From Candidatus Peregrinibacteria bacterium (GTDB taxonomy: Bacteria; Patescibacteriota; Gracilibacteria; UBA1369): 13,803 nt of DNA. The notes below the pieces were generated by a model, which was given only the letters and a program-made list of their open reading frames with translations, did no database searches and was not told where the DNA came from. The stretch is from positions 1 to 13,803 of the forward strand of contig WJLA01000087.1 of NCBI GenBank assembly GCA_014728765.1. Reading direction: 5' to 3'. Both the position numbers and the translations under genes were made by a program. Position 1 is the stretch's first letter, and every line of letters starts with the position of its first letter. Positions 5,272 through 13,795 of the stretch are shown here, piece after piece.

Positions 5272-6537
5272 TTATTTGGTTAATTTTTTTACCAGTTTTT
5301 CCAATTTCAACATATTATAAAGCTTGTTTTGTAAGCCATGCAAATGTTGATGTGTTGGTTTATAGTTCATAGCCGCCATTACTTCCAGTTCTTTGGTTAA
5401 AGCCTCTTTCATTTCATCATCGGAAATTTCTATATTTTCTTGTTTAAAAGCTTCTTGCAAGCCAAATCTAACTTTTATTCTCTTTTTTGCTTCTTCTTCT
5501 TTGGTTTTTTTCAATTCCTCTTCAGTCTGCTGGGTGGCATCAAGATAGTCTTTAAAATCAAGTCCCCTCTCTTTCATTTCGGCTTTTTGTTCTTTAATCA
5601 TATATTCAACTTCATCATCAATCAGACTTTGCTGTATATCTACTTTGGTAATATCAGCAATTTTATTCATTAATTCACTTTCTTGTTTTGATTTTTCATC
5701 CATTTCTTTGTTCTTTTCAAGTTGCTCTTTTACAAGTTTTTTAAATTCTTCGACTGACATTTTTTTCTTGACAATATGTTCTATGAATTCCTCATCAAGA
5801 TCCGGAATATGCATAATCTCATGCCTAACCAATTTGACTTTGAAATTTACTTTTTTATTTTGAAATGGTTCATGAAAATAATCCGCGGGAAATGTTACTT
5901 TGACCTCTTTTTGATCTCCTTTTTTCATACCTACCAATTGCTCTTCAAAACCCGGCACAAAAGAATTGTCACCAATCACCAGAGGGTGATTTTTACTTGA
6001 AGTGTTATCCAACTGCACTCCATCTTCATCAAAACCATCAAAATTAATTTCAACTCTATCACCTTTTTCAGCAGGTCTTTCTGCTTCGACATATTTACTA
6101 TGTGATTTTTTAAGTCTATTGATTTCTTCGTCAATTTCTTCTTGCTTTACATTGACCTTATTTTTGGAAAGTTTAATGTTTTTATAGCCATCAATTTTGA
6201 CTTCGGGATAAATGGGAATAACAGCTTCATAAATTAGTGGATTTGCATTCTTAATTGTTACTTGAGGTCTTCCTATTGCATCAATTTTTTCTTTCTTAAC
6301 AGTCTCAGTGTAGGTCACAGGCATAGCTAAGTCGGCAGCAGTGGCTTCTATCATTTCTTTTCTAACATGTTGCTCAACAATTGATTTTGGAATCTTACCC
6401 GGTCTAAAGCCTTTAACATTAATTTGACCGGAAAGCTTTTGAATTGCTTGATCATAATATTTTTGAAATTCCAATTCAGTCAATTCAACTATAATTTTTT
6501 GCTCACCTTTTTGCGGCTTTTCCACCTTTATTTCCAT
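5272..6537 (-). CDS. tig: Trigger factor, ribosome-associated chaperone and peptidyl-prolyl isomerase
   Basis: 421 residues, near the usual 430. The N-terminal ribosome-binding domain carries the signature VKGFRPGKIPKSIVEQ (residues 41-56), whose GFRxGKxP loop contacts ribosomal protein L23. An FKBP-type isomerase domain follows at about 155-245, with GDRVEINFDGFDEDG, NHPLVIGDNSFVPGFEEQLVGM and VTFPADYF. The remaining residues form the long helical C-terminal arms, rich in Lys and Glu. It binds nascent chains at the exit tunnel and helps early folding. The ATG at 6537 (MEIKVEKPQKGEQ) begins the domain at its natural first strand and has no Shine-Dalgarno. It heads the minus-strand cluster with the LapA-like gene one base behind. 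Its promoter overlaps that of the divergent four-gene operon. Confidence 0.95.
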   Translation of the reverse strand: MEIKVEKPQKGEQKIIVELTELEFQKYYDQAIQKLSGQINVKGFRPGKIPKSIVEQHVRKEMIEATAADLAMPVTYTETVKKEKIDAIGRPQVTIKNANPLIYEAVIPIYPEVKIDGYKNIKLSKNKVNVKQEEIDEEINRLKKSHSKYVEAERPAEKGDRVEINFDGFDEDGVQLDNTSSKNHPLVIGDNSFVPGFEEQLVGMKKGDQKEVKVTFPADYFHEPFQNKKVNFKVKLVRHEIMHIPDLDEEFIEHIVKKKMSVEEFKKLVKEQLEKNKEMDEKSKQESELMNKIADITKVDIQQSLIDDEVEYMIKEQKAEMKERGLDFKDYLDATQQTEEELKKTKEEEAKKRIKVRFGLQEAFKQENIEISDDEMKEALTKELEVMAAMNYKPTHQHLHGLQNKLYNMLKLEKLVKKLTK

Positions 6538-6598
6538 ATTGCTTTTTTATTATTTTATTGTAATATTAAACCTTATTTAATTTGGCTTAACAATCGAG

Positions 6599-6627
6599 AT
6601 ATTAACTGAACATAAACTTTATTTCAA
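6599..6627 (-). promoter_or_regulatory. Candidate sigma-70-type promoter for tig
   Basis: On the minus strand, TTGAAA (6627-6622, five of six consensus bases) and TAATAT (6604-6599, four of six) are separated by 17 bases. Transcription would start about 55 bases before the tig ATG. The -35 box shares two bases with the weak -35 of the divergent promoter. Confidence 0.45.
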
Positions 6628-6646
6628 CCGTTAATAATGTTATAAT
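6618..6646 (+). promoter_or_regulatory. Candidate extended -10 promoter for the four-gene operon
   Basis: TATAAT at 6641-6646 is a perfect -10 box and is preceded by TG one base upstream (TGTTATAAT), an extended -10 that tolerates a weak -35. TTTATT at 6618-6623 lies at 17-base spacing. The transcript would begin near 6653, leaving a leader of only about 15 bases before the ATG at 6669, with no Shine-Dalgarno. Confidence 0.55.
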
Positions 6647-6668
6647 TAAATGATTAATTTAAACCCCC

Positions 6669-9600
6669 ATGCCTGAATTTAACAGATTCGCCAATATACC
6701 CAGAGGAAAAAGACCTTTTGATATTGATGCAGAAAAGTCTGAACGATCAATAGACTTAGGATATGAAGCGGATATAAGAACAGCTAACAGACATCGAGTC
6801 ATCATGGAAAATATTAATGATATTTCCAGCGTTGTGGCTAGGGATGTTGAAGGCGTATTAGGTGTTGGAAATATGGAGGCTGGAGTCTTAAAAGACAGAA
6901 ATCCAACAGAGAGAATAGATCAAAAATTGTTGAGAGAAAGAATCAGAAATCAGCTTTACAAACAAGCTGAAAAAGAGCTCACAAATGAATATACTGAAAG
7001 TTCATTAATTTATAAAGCTTATCTTGGTGGCAGAAATTTAGTGAGAGCTGCCAGCACTCTTGTTGGTGGTTCTAATCGAATTGAAGCCAGAGTAAGCAAA
7101 AAGTATGGACCGAATTGGAGTGTGTCAGGGGCTATAGTTGGTCTCTCAGCAAAGGAAACTAAAGAATTTGTCGCTAACAGAGTTTTAAATGAATTGCTTT
7201 TAAAGTTAAATACAACTCAATTAAACATGGCCTGCATGCACCTGGGAATAGTTCAAGGGAGCCATGTCAATGCTATCAGAAATGCTTTATTAAGGGCTGA
7301 TATTAACCAATTGGAAGCTATTCAGAATCACTCATTTACTGCTCCTTTTGTAAATCAATTTACCAATAATGAAGCTTTTAATGATTTCATTTTTATTGCT
7401 AAAACACTCGCGGATGAAACGAGAAAAGTTTCCTCAATGATTATTTATGATGAAACCAGAACACAGAAAAAATTTGATGAATGGTTTCAAATGAGTTTAG
7501 GAACCGATGAAAAAGCTATTGCTGACATTGTTAATGAAATGCTTGAACCATATTCATTGCAACCTATTGCTAAAAATTCAGAATCAAAAGCTTTATTGGC
7601 TGAATTGGAGGGCCAAGTTACAGAAAATAACTCTGATGAAGTATTAAAAATGCTTAGGAGTATCTATGAAAATGAAGTTGAAAATGTCGATCGACTCAAT
7701 GAGAAAGAAATTGCTCTAAAAACATCTCTAGAGAGAAATTTTGAACGAATAAAGGAAGTACACCAAGCTTTATTGAGAATTTATCAAGAATTGGAAAAAA
7801 TCAATAATGCTATTGCAAATGGAGGACTAAACCCTTCTACATTAAGTAGTATGGAAACAAAAAGAAATTCAATGAAATTGACAATTAATGGACTTGAGTC
7901 TGAATTCATCAGATCAATGAAGAGTTTTTTGGGAATAATCAACACTATTCCAGCTTTTAGCATTCCTTCGGGTACTCCTTTAGATGATTGGAATAATATT
8001 AAATCAAATGGAAATTTCACTACTTCGACAGATGTTGAATTGAACAATCTACAGATCAATTCATTTTTGGCTAATGTTCTGAGAAGTAGCGGAGGAAAGT
8101 ATATTGAATTAACAAATCAATTAAATAATCAAGTATTTCCCAATATAAAATCCAAACAAAAAATCTCACCATTTGAACTTTTACAAAAAATTAAGAGAAG
8201 AGAATATTGTAAAGATAACAATCTTGATCCATCAATACACCAGGAAGAAGCAGAGCGTTTTGCCGCAATGAATGCTCAAAATTTAGTTGAAGATGTAGAT
8301 GAAAATGTCAATTTATTCAGATATGGCAATAGAAGTATTGCTAAGATTGAAGCGGAAAATTTGATATTTAGAACAATTCAAAGAATGGTTGGCAGGAAAG
8401 GGTCGCTGGCTCATTTGGAAGCTTCAATCGGAAAAGCTCAAAGGGCAATTGGTCTTGAACCAATTACGATAAATAAGATGAGTGCCAGAGACTTGATTGA
8501 TCATATTGTAAATACTGATCAAAAATTTAAACCGTTTAAAGGTTTAAATAAATTTTCCAATACCGCCGAGATTAGAAAAATGATATTGGATTCGGGAGAA
8601 AATGTGAGTGTGAACACTCTTGAGGAATTCATTCATATTTTACAAGAAGAAATTAAATCTGATAGAGTGGCAGTTTATGACTGGAATATTGAAGATGCAC
8701 TGATTGCTTTAAGAAAACTGAAAAATGAATTATGGACAAGAGAATTCATAGAAAAAGTCAAAGAAGAACATGGTCAAATGCCTGCACCTAAAGTTTTTGC
8801 CAAAATGCTTAAGGAAGCAAGGCAAGAAAGAAAAAAAATTGATCAAGGAATACAAAAACTGGCAGAGAGGCCTGGTGCTTCATATAAGAGATTTTTGTCC
8901 AAGACAAAACTTGTTGAGATTTTGACGGAAAAAAATTATGAAATATACAAACAAAACAAAAAAGGTAAAATGAGTGAGCTAAAATCCCGAATTTCAGCTC
9001 TTGAAAAACAGTCGGAAAACTTTGAAGATGGAAGTTCAGAAAAAGCAACTCTCAATAAACAAATCAGTGAATTAAAATCTGAAGTTGCAAATCTAAATCA
9101 AGAATTTGAGCAAGCTTTATCCTTAAAGGAAAGGGTTGATGCGCTAAATGACGAAGTTGAAAAGAAAAAACTAGGATATTTTGCCACCAAAAAATTGTTT
9201 AAAGAACATGGGCTTTCGTTGGTTCATAGGAAAATGGCAATGAATTGGAGACTGAATAAAGCAGCCAAAAGTTTCAAAAGTGCCGGAACTGGAACTTATA
9301 ATTGGTCTAGAAGAAAGTTTTTGAATTTAAATACTGCAAAAAATTTGGCAGGTTATGGCAGAGTAGGTACGGAAATCGCATTAAGACCAGCGGTATGGGC
9401 ATGGAAGGCAGGAACTTTTCCCTTCAAAGTTGTTGGTAATTCTGCAATCAGGCTTGGACGCTTCGGTGTGGAGGGAGCTGTGTCATTTAATAAAAAAACC
9501 TTAAGATCTTATTTAAGATCAAGACCTAAAACTTTAAGCGCAAAATTATATAATTTAGAGAGAAAAAAGTATGACTTAAGACGAAAAATTGGTAGAGCTG

Positions 9601-9824
9601 TTTTTTCATGGGATAAAGCAAAATATAGAAGACGAATTGATAATATTGATGCTAAAAAAGAAAAAATATTTGATGAATATATTAATTTAGAATCGATAGC
9701 CAAGCATTATGGAATGAATCATCATCTTTCAAAGCTTACTGTTACAGACAAAAGAGATGAGAGTGGCCCTGAAATAAAATTGATGGATGTTGGTAAAGAT
9801 TCAAATAAGCAAAAAGCAGCCTAA
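6669..9824 (+). CDS. Large unknown helical/coiled-coil protein (1051 residues), first gene of the operon
   Basis: I do not recognise this protein. It has no signal peptide and no clear membrane span, so it is probably cytosolic. The N-terminal 30 residues are polar. Residues about 60-250 look alpha-helical, with a small Gly-containing segment (GPNWSVSGAIVGLSAKE, 147-163). Residues about 303-425 have coiled-coil character, broken near 384-392. About 500-735 is a further helical region. Residues 766-833 are the strongest coiled coil (leucine-spaced Glu/Lys/Ser heptads). The last 220 residues are strikingly basic, with aromatic and Arg-rich stretches (for example YNWSRRKFL near 877 and KAKYRRRIDN near 983) that could bind nucleic acid, membrane or a partner; this is inference. 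It leads an operon, with the next gene starting one base after its stop. It is too long and lacks the neighbours to call it a phage tape-measure protein. Base composition matches its AT-rich surroundings. Confidence 0.85.
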   Translation: MPEFNRFANIPRGKRPFDIDAEKSERSIDLGYEADIRTANRHRVIMENINDISSVVARDVEGVLGVGNMEAGVLKDRNPTERIDQKLLRERIRNQLYKQAEKELTNEYTESSLIYKAYLGGRNLVRAASTLVGGSNRIEARVSKKYGPNWSVSGAIVGLSAKETKEFVANRVLNELLLKLNTTQLNMACMHLGIVQGSHVNAIRNALLRADINQLEAIQNHSFTAPFVNQFTNNEAFNDFIFIAKTLADETRKVSSMIIYDETRTQKKFDEWFQMSLGTDEKAIADIVNEMLEPYSLQPIAKNSESKALLAELEGQVTENNSDEVLKMLRSIYENEVENVDRLNEKEIALKTSLERNFERIKEVHQALLRIYQELEKINNAIANGGLNPSTLSSMETKRNSMKLTINGLESEFIRSMKSFLGIINTIPAFSIPSGTPLDDWNNIKSNGNFTTSTDVELNNLQINSFLANVLRSSGGKYIELTNQLNNQVFPNIKSKQKISPFELLQKIKRREYCKDNNLDPSIHQEEAERFAAMNAQNLVEDVDENVNLFRYGNRSIAKIEAENLIFRTIQRMVGRKGSLAHLEASIGKAQRAIGLEPITINKMSARDLIDHIVNTDQKFKPFKGLNKFSNTAEIRKMILDSGENVSVNTLEEFIHILQEEIKSDRVAVYDWNIEDALIALRKLKNELWTREFIEKVKEEHGQMPAPKVFAKMLKEARQERKKIDQGIQKLAERPGASYKRFLSKTKLVEILTEKNYEIYKQNKKGKMSELKSRISALEKQSENFEDGSSEKATLNKQISELKSEVANLNQEFEQALSLKERVDALNDEVEKKKLGYFATKKLFKEHGLSLVHRKMAMNWRLNKAAKSFKSAGTGTYNWSRRKFLNLNTAKNLAGYGRVGTEIALRPAVWAWKAGTFPFKVVGNSAIRLGRFGVEGAVSFNKKTLRSYLRSRPKTLSAKLYNLERKKYDLRRKIGRAVFSWDKAKYRRRIDNIDAKKEKIFDEYINLESIAKHYGMNHHLSKLTVTDKRDESGPEIKLMDVGKDSNKQKAA

Positions 9825-9825
9825 T

Positions 9826-10197
9826 ATGAAAAAAAACTATATTAAAAATACAAATAATAATTTTTTCTTTGATGCGGATCAATTTGTGCATAATGTCCTG
9901 ATTGCCTCTAAAATGATGGACGCCGATCCTCAAACTATAGATGAATTAGCAATTGAAATTAAAGGGCTATTAAGCACAAGAATAATGGAAACCATTGTAG
10001 ACAGCTTCGGTGAAAGAGAATTGTTTTTGTTAAATAAACTGCTTGAAGATCATCCGCAAATAGATGAAATCGATGCACTTAGTTTGATAGTGCCAATGGT
10101 GGATGGATTGGATGAACTAATAATAAAGACTGTAGATGGTCTTTTTGATGAATTGATTGAGAATGCGATAGCAATAAATATGCAGTTAAAAGAATAA
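9826..10197 (+). CDS. Small acidic helical protein of unknown function (123 residues)
   Basis: I chose the ATG at 9826, one base after the stop of the large first gene, over an in-frame ATG at 9787 that would overlap that gene. The product begins MKKNYIKNTNNNFFFDADQF. It is predominantly helical and acidic: ELAIEIKGLLSTRIMETIV, then FGERELFLLNKLLEDHPQID and DGLDELIIKTVDGLFDELIENA. The spacing of hydrophobic residues loosely recalls DUF5663-type small proteins of CPR genomes, but this is only a pattern impression. There are no Cys residues, no catalytic motif and no membrane span. Its position between two proteins over 1000 residues long, with 1-base gaps on both sides, suggests an adaptor or assembly partner made together with them. 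No Shine-Dalgarno is seen, so translation probably depends on re-initiation after the upstream stop. Confidence 0.8.
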   Translation: MKKNYIKNTNNNFFFDADQFVHNVLIASKMMDADPQTIDELAIEIKGLLSTRIMETIVDSFGERELFLLNKLLEDHPQIDEIDALSLIVPMVDGLDELIIKTVDGLFDELIENAIAINMQLKE

Positions 10198-10198
10198 T

Positions 10199-13100
10199 AT
10201 GAAGATTAATTATTTTGGACAATTTGATTTCTCGGATGAAGCGAAAGAAGCAATAGCAGGAAGGCTAGGTATTTCAGATTTGGATCAAGCTGTTATTGCG
10301 GCTCAAAAGAGAATAAATGAAAATCAAAGTGTGGCTTTCGACAGAGCAATGGAATTAGACAAGCAAGCTATAGATATTTTAAATGCACTAATTGATAAAT
10401 ACTCAAATTTGAAGTCCCTTGTTTATGAATTGGAATCTTATAAACAAGTGTTAAGACAAGAGTTGGAAAAGTCTGGTTTATTTGACTCAAATCAAAAAGA
10501 TCAAATTGATCATGTGGTAAAATCTTGGATTGACAATCCTTATTCTGTTGATGATTTTTTAAATGAATATGAAAATAATCTTTTGCAAGAAGAAAGATTA
10601 AGAGTGAAGCAAACGGATTTATGGAAAAAATCCCTTAACAATAAGTACATAGGTAGTGTTTTGAGAAGAATATCAAGAAATCCCAATGTCAGCACCAAAA
10701 AAAGCAATATGATTCAAAGGCTGAATGACAGCTTTAGAACTACTAACTTTAACTTAAGTGTTGACACATACTTAAACAGAGCTATTCATCGCGGTTATCA
10801 TATAAGCAATTCGCAAAAAAGTATCGAGCATGAAATTGAGCAAATATTATCATCATCAGAGATGAATAATCTGAGAAATTTTCTCGGTTTAAAAAATGAC
10901 CAATCAGATTCAGCCGAAAAACAATCACAAAATGCGCAAGATTCTCCAGATGATGCGCTAGACTCTTCGTCAGCTGATCATTCCCCAGGTCAACAGCAAA
11001 ACAAGCCTGAAGAGCAGGTTGGTGATACTCATGCAGATCAAGATTCGGTGCAAGCTCAACATACTTCTTCCATTCCCGCTTCTCAGCGGCCTGAATCAAA
11101 TACAAGTGATCCACAAAAGACAAGTGGCAGCTCAGTATTTTCCCAACCAATTATTCCTACTGTAATAGCGGCAGGTATGATGGCAAATGAGTTTACTCCT
11201 GATATTATTTCGACTATTAAAGAAAAACAGCAGCCTAAAACAAATGATGAAACGCCAAAGTCTCCCCTATCAAATATCAAAGAAGAATTTGAACAGCTCG
11301 ATACAGAAAACAGTATAGAAATTCCCTCGGAATATCTTTATCAAAGCCCTCACAGAAACATTGAATTAATAGATATTTCCGAAGTGGAAAGACCGAATGA
11401 TGTGATTGCGGTAGGTGATTTATTTGCTAACTACTTTGCATTTGAACATAATTTATTATCTGAAGGAGTTGTAAAAAAAGATCCGGTTAATGATGAATTA
11501 AATTGGATTGGAGATGATGCAAAAGTGGTATTGCTTGGGGATATAATCGCTGACAGAGGTGAAACCAGTCTTAGTATAATAGAATCTATTGCCAAACTGA
11601 ATTATCAAGCAAAAGAAGTGTCAGGTGAAATAATATATTTATGTGGGAATCATGATATTGTTGCCATAAATTTTCTTGCTCCTTTTGTGAAATTACCAGG
11701 CAACAATAATTGGCATTCTCTTGATCTTGGAGGTCAAATAAAAAGTCTTGGAGAATTTTTCGTGAGATTTGGTGGAAACGGATTACCTTCAATGACACAA
11801 GATGAATTGGAAAAAAAAGAAGATGTGGAAACAATTGCATTTGATCTTTTCAGTCAAGAAGGAATTATTGTGGATGATAGGATGGGGCCCATGATACTTG
11901 AAAGAATGAAGCAAGACGAAGATGGAAAGAAAATGCTGGATGTATTTTGCAGAATGAGGCTTCTTGAACAAGTTGATGACTCATTGTACTTGCACACTGA
12001 ATTAACTAATCCGATTAAAGCGGCATTAAGCAATCCAAGTCTTGGAAATTCAATACCTGAAAGAATCGATACTATTAATGCCATTTTTCAACATGGTTTA
12101 AGAATCCATTTACTGGGTGAACCAGGCCAACCGAGTGTATACTTCAGTGAATTGATCAATGCATTTACTAACACCAATAATAGGGATTACTTGACCAATA
12201 CTCCTGAAGAGCAAAAAAAACTATTTGCTGATTTTTTAAAAACAAACGGCATATTTCGCGTAATACACGGTCACAGTGGCTTGCCTTTTTCAGGGAATCC
12301 ATCAAGTCTGGATAATGGCATGGAATTTCTAAGTTTAGATTATCTTAAAGAATTTGGAATGGAAAAAGAAAAGGAATTTCCTGACAAATTTTCCAATAGC
12401 CTAAAAATATCAAAAAATATTGATAGAGCTAAAGAAAATGAAGATAGCACCCTTGAAAATGATGAAGAAAATGTTGAAAAATCTCAAATCGCCAATGAAA
12501 GCGCTGATGATTCTAAAAAGATTCCAATTGAAGATTTAATCAATAATAAAACTGGGCAAGTGTTGCTAAATCTGGGGCCAAGTATTGTAAAAGATTTAAA
12601 ATTGGATAGCACTGAAACAGCAAAAAAAGCTTCCGAAGTTCATAAGGATGCGTTTATACCAGAAGGTCAAAGAAATCTTTTTGAAGATTTTGACTCAAAA
12701 CACTATTTAAATCCAGACTATCCGGAAGAATTGCAGAGTGATTTGATTTACAAATCAGCTGATAGCATTATCCCTGAAGCCAGATCTGCTATTTTGAAAG
12801 CCGCATCAAAATTATCCAGTGAGCTATATATTGCTTATAAAAAAGATGAAAATGTTGATGCTGATGATGTTTTTGATGCATTAATGAGCAAGAATAAGAC
12901 ATATGGCAATTTTGACAAAAAAATACTGAAGGATTTGGCTTTAGATAGAATGGAACATTTACTTTTTATTTTGCATGAAAGAAAAAGTGCTTTTGAAAAC
13001 AAAAAACAAATTGTCAACAAAATAGTTGAGTCAATTTCAGAGGTAGGAGGCTTAACCGATATGAATGAAGCAAAACTAAAGATAAAAATTCAAAGTCATA

Positions 13101-13372
13101 TTAAAAAATCTCCAAAATCACTTCTAAAATATATTAATGAACTTTTAGCAAATGCATCAAAAGAAAAACTTAGCAGAGATATAAAAAGAGAGTTTAGATC
13201 AAAATTAAATGATAAGTTTTCAAGTAGCATGAAACCGACTGAAAAATTGATTACTGGCTCTGCTAAAGAAGTTTTGGCATCAATAAATAGAATTAGGGAT
13301 TGCGATTTGATTCTGAATTATTATTTAAATGCGGATGATATCAAAATGATAATAAAAAAATCCAATGAATAA
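10199..13372 (+). CDS. 1057-residue protein with central PPP-like metallophosphoesterase domain
   Basis: Domain order: helical N-terminal arm (1-235, coiled coil around 35-95); Ser/Gln/Asp-rich linker (about 236-315), probably disordered; calcineurin-like phosphoesterase domain (about 395-715); acidic linker (about 735-775); helical Lys-rich C-terminal arm (about 780-1057). The phosphoesterase motifs are GDLFAN (Asp407), GDIIADRG (Asp448, Asp452, Arg453), GNHD (Asn484, His485, Asp486), LYLHTE (His599) and IHGHSG (His690, His692). These match the metal and phosphate ligands of the PPP-type family, except that the first motif, normally GDxHG, has Phe409 in place of the metal-binding His and Ala in place of Gly. 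The enzyme may be altered or inactive. The substrate is unknown; related domains dephosphorylate proteins or dinucleoside polyphosphates. No signal peptide or membrane span is seen. The start follows the previous stop by one base, and the end overlaps the next gene by 8 bases. Confidence 0.85.
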   Translation: MKINYFGQFDFSDEAKEAIAGRLGISDLDQAVIAAQKRINENQSVAFDRAMELDKQAIDILNALIDKYSNLKSLVYELESYKQVLRQELEKSGLFDSNQKDQIDHVVKSWIDNPYSVDDFLNEYENNLLQEERLRVKQTDLWKKSLNNKYIGSVLRRISRNPNVSTKKSNMIQRLNDSFRTTNFNLSVDTYLNRAIHRGYHISNSQKSIEHEIEQILSSSEMNNLRNFLGLKNDQSDSAEKQSQNAQDSPDDALDSSSADHSPGQQQNKPEEQVGDTHADQDSVQAQHTSSIPASQRPESNTSDPQKTSGSSVFSQPIIPTVIAAGMMANEFTPDIISTIKEKQQPKTNDETPKSPLSNIKEEFEQLDTENSIEIPSEYLYQSPHRNIELIDISEVERPNDVIAVGDLFANYFAFEHNLLSEGVVKKDPVNDELNWIGDDAKVVLLGDIIADRGETSLSIIESIAKLNYQAKEVSGEIIYLCGNHDIVAINFLAPFVKLPGNNNWHSLDLGGQIKSLGEFFVRFGGNGLPSMTQDELEKKEDVETIAFDLFSQEGIIVDDRMGPMILERMKQDEDGKKMLDVFCRMRLLEQVDDSLYLHTELTNPIKAALSNPSLGNSIPERIDTINAIFQHGLRIHLLGEPGQPSVYFSELINAFTNTNNRDYLTNTPEEQKKLFADFLKTNGIFRVIHGHSGLPFSGNPSSLDNGMEFLSLDYLKEFGMEKEKEFPDKFSNSLKISKNIDRAKENEDSTLENDEENVEKSQIANESADDSKKIPIEDLINNKTGQVLLNLGPSIVKDLKLDSTETAKKASEVHKDAFIPEGQRNLFEDFDSKHYLNPDYPEELQSDLIYKSADSIIPEARSAILKAASKLSSELYIAYKKDENVDADDVFDALMSKNKTYGNFDKKILKDLALDRMEHLLFILHERKSAFENKKQIVNKIVESISEVGGLTDMNEAKLKIKIQSHIKKSPKSLLKYINELLANASKEKLSRDIKREFRSKLNDKFSSSMKPTEKLITGSAKEVLASINRIRDCDLILNYYLNADDIKMIIKKSNE

Positions 13373-13778
13373 AGATAAAAAAGGTTTGCAAAATTTAGTG
13401 AAATTGATTGGCAACTCCGCATTATCAAAGCAAAGAATAGATTATTGGCTTAAAAAGATAAATAGTGGAAATATTAATGAAGAGGAAATATTCAATTTGA
13501 TAAATGACTTGGAAGTTGCGCAAGTAAAAATAAACACAGAGCTTTATAACATAAAATTTCAATATCAAGATGTGTTGGAAAGAAAAAAATTTTTATCTCA
13601 TCAATTTCTTAAGCTGCTAAAAAAAGTAGAAGATAAACAAATAAGATGGATCGAAACAGAGATGGGTATTTTGAAAAGTAAATTCGATGATGTTGAAAAA
13701 AAAGCAATGCAAAGCGTGAGAAAGCATCTAGATAAAAAAGATAAGCTAAAAATCAATCAGATAAGAAAAAATTTATGA
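13365..13778 (+). CDS. Small basic coiled-coil protein of unknown function (137 residues), last gene of the operon
   Basis: The ATG lies inside the end of the phosphoesterase gene (ATGAATAA, 8-base overlap), which strongly suggests coupled translation. The product is almost entirely helical. A Lys-rich start leads into SKQRIDYWLKKINSGNINEE, then a coiled coil at about 45-125 (LINDLEVAQVKINTELYNIK through VEDKQIRWIETEMGILKSKF and VEKKAMQSVRKHLDKK). The C-terminus is strongly basic and ends QIRKNL. There are no Cys residues, no membrane span and no known motif. It could dimerise or bundle with the helical arms of the two large proteins (inference). A 25-base tail after the stop reaches the window edge and contributes to a hairpin, so this is probably the last gene, but a further gene beyond the window cannot be excluded. 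Confidence 0.8.
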   Translation: MNKDKKGLQNLVKLIGNSALSKQRIDYWLKKINSGNINEEEIFNLINDLEVAQVKINTELYNIKFQYQDVLERKKFLSHQFLKLLKKVEDKQIRWIETEMGILKSKFDDVEKKAMQSVRKHLDKKDKLKINQIRKNL

Positions 13779-13795
13779 TTTTTTAAGCTGATTGA
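13753..13795 (+). terminator. Possible terminal hairpin overlapping the end of the operon
   Basis: TCAATCAG (13753-13760) pairs perfectly with CTGATTGA (13788-13795), and inside it AAAAAAT (13766-13772) pairs with ATTTTTT (13778-13784) around a 5-base loop. The nested stems span the stop codon of the last gene. The T-run lies inside the stem rather than after it, so it could work as an intrinsic terminator using the inner stem, or simply protect the 3' end. Weak and AT-rich. Confidence 0.3.

Noticed and set aside
9787..9825. Longer N-terminus for the 123-residue protein
   Set aside because: It would overlap the end of the first operon gene by 38 bases. The ATG at 9826 gives the same 1-base stop-start arrangement as the next junction.
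6669..13778. Prophage or phage tail module (long helical protein as tape measure)
   Set aside because: There are no capsid, portal, terminase, tail or integrase genes beside it, and the housekeeping gene tig lies immediately upstream in DNA of the same composition.
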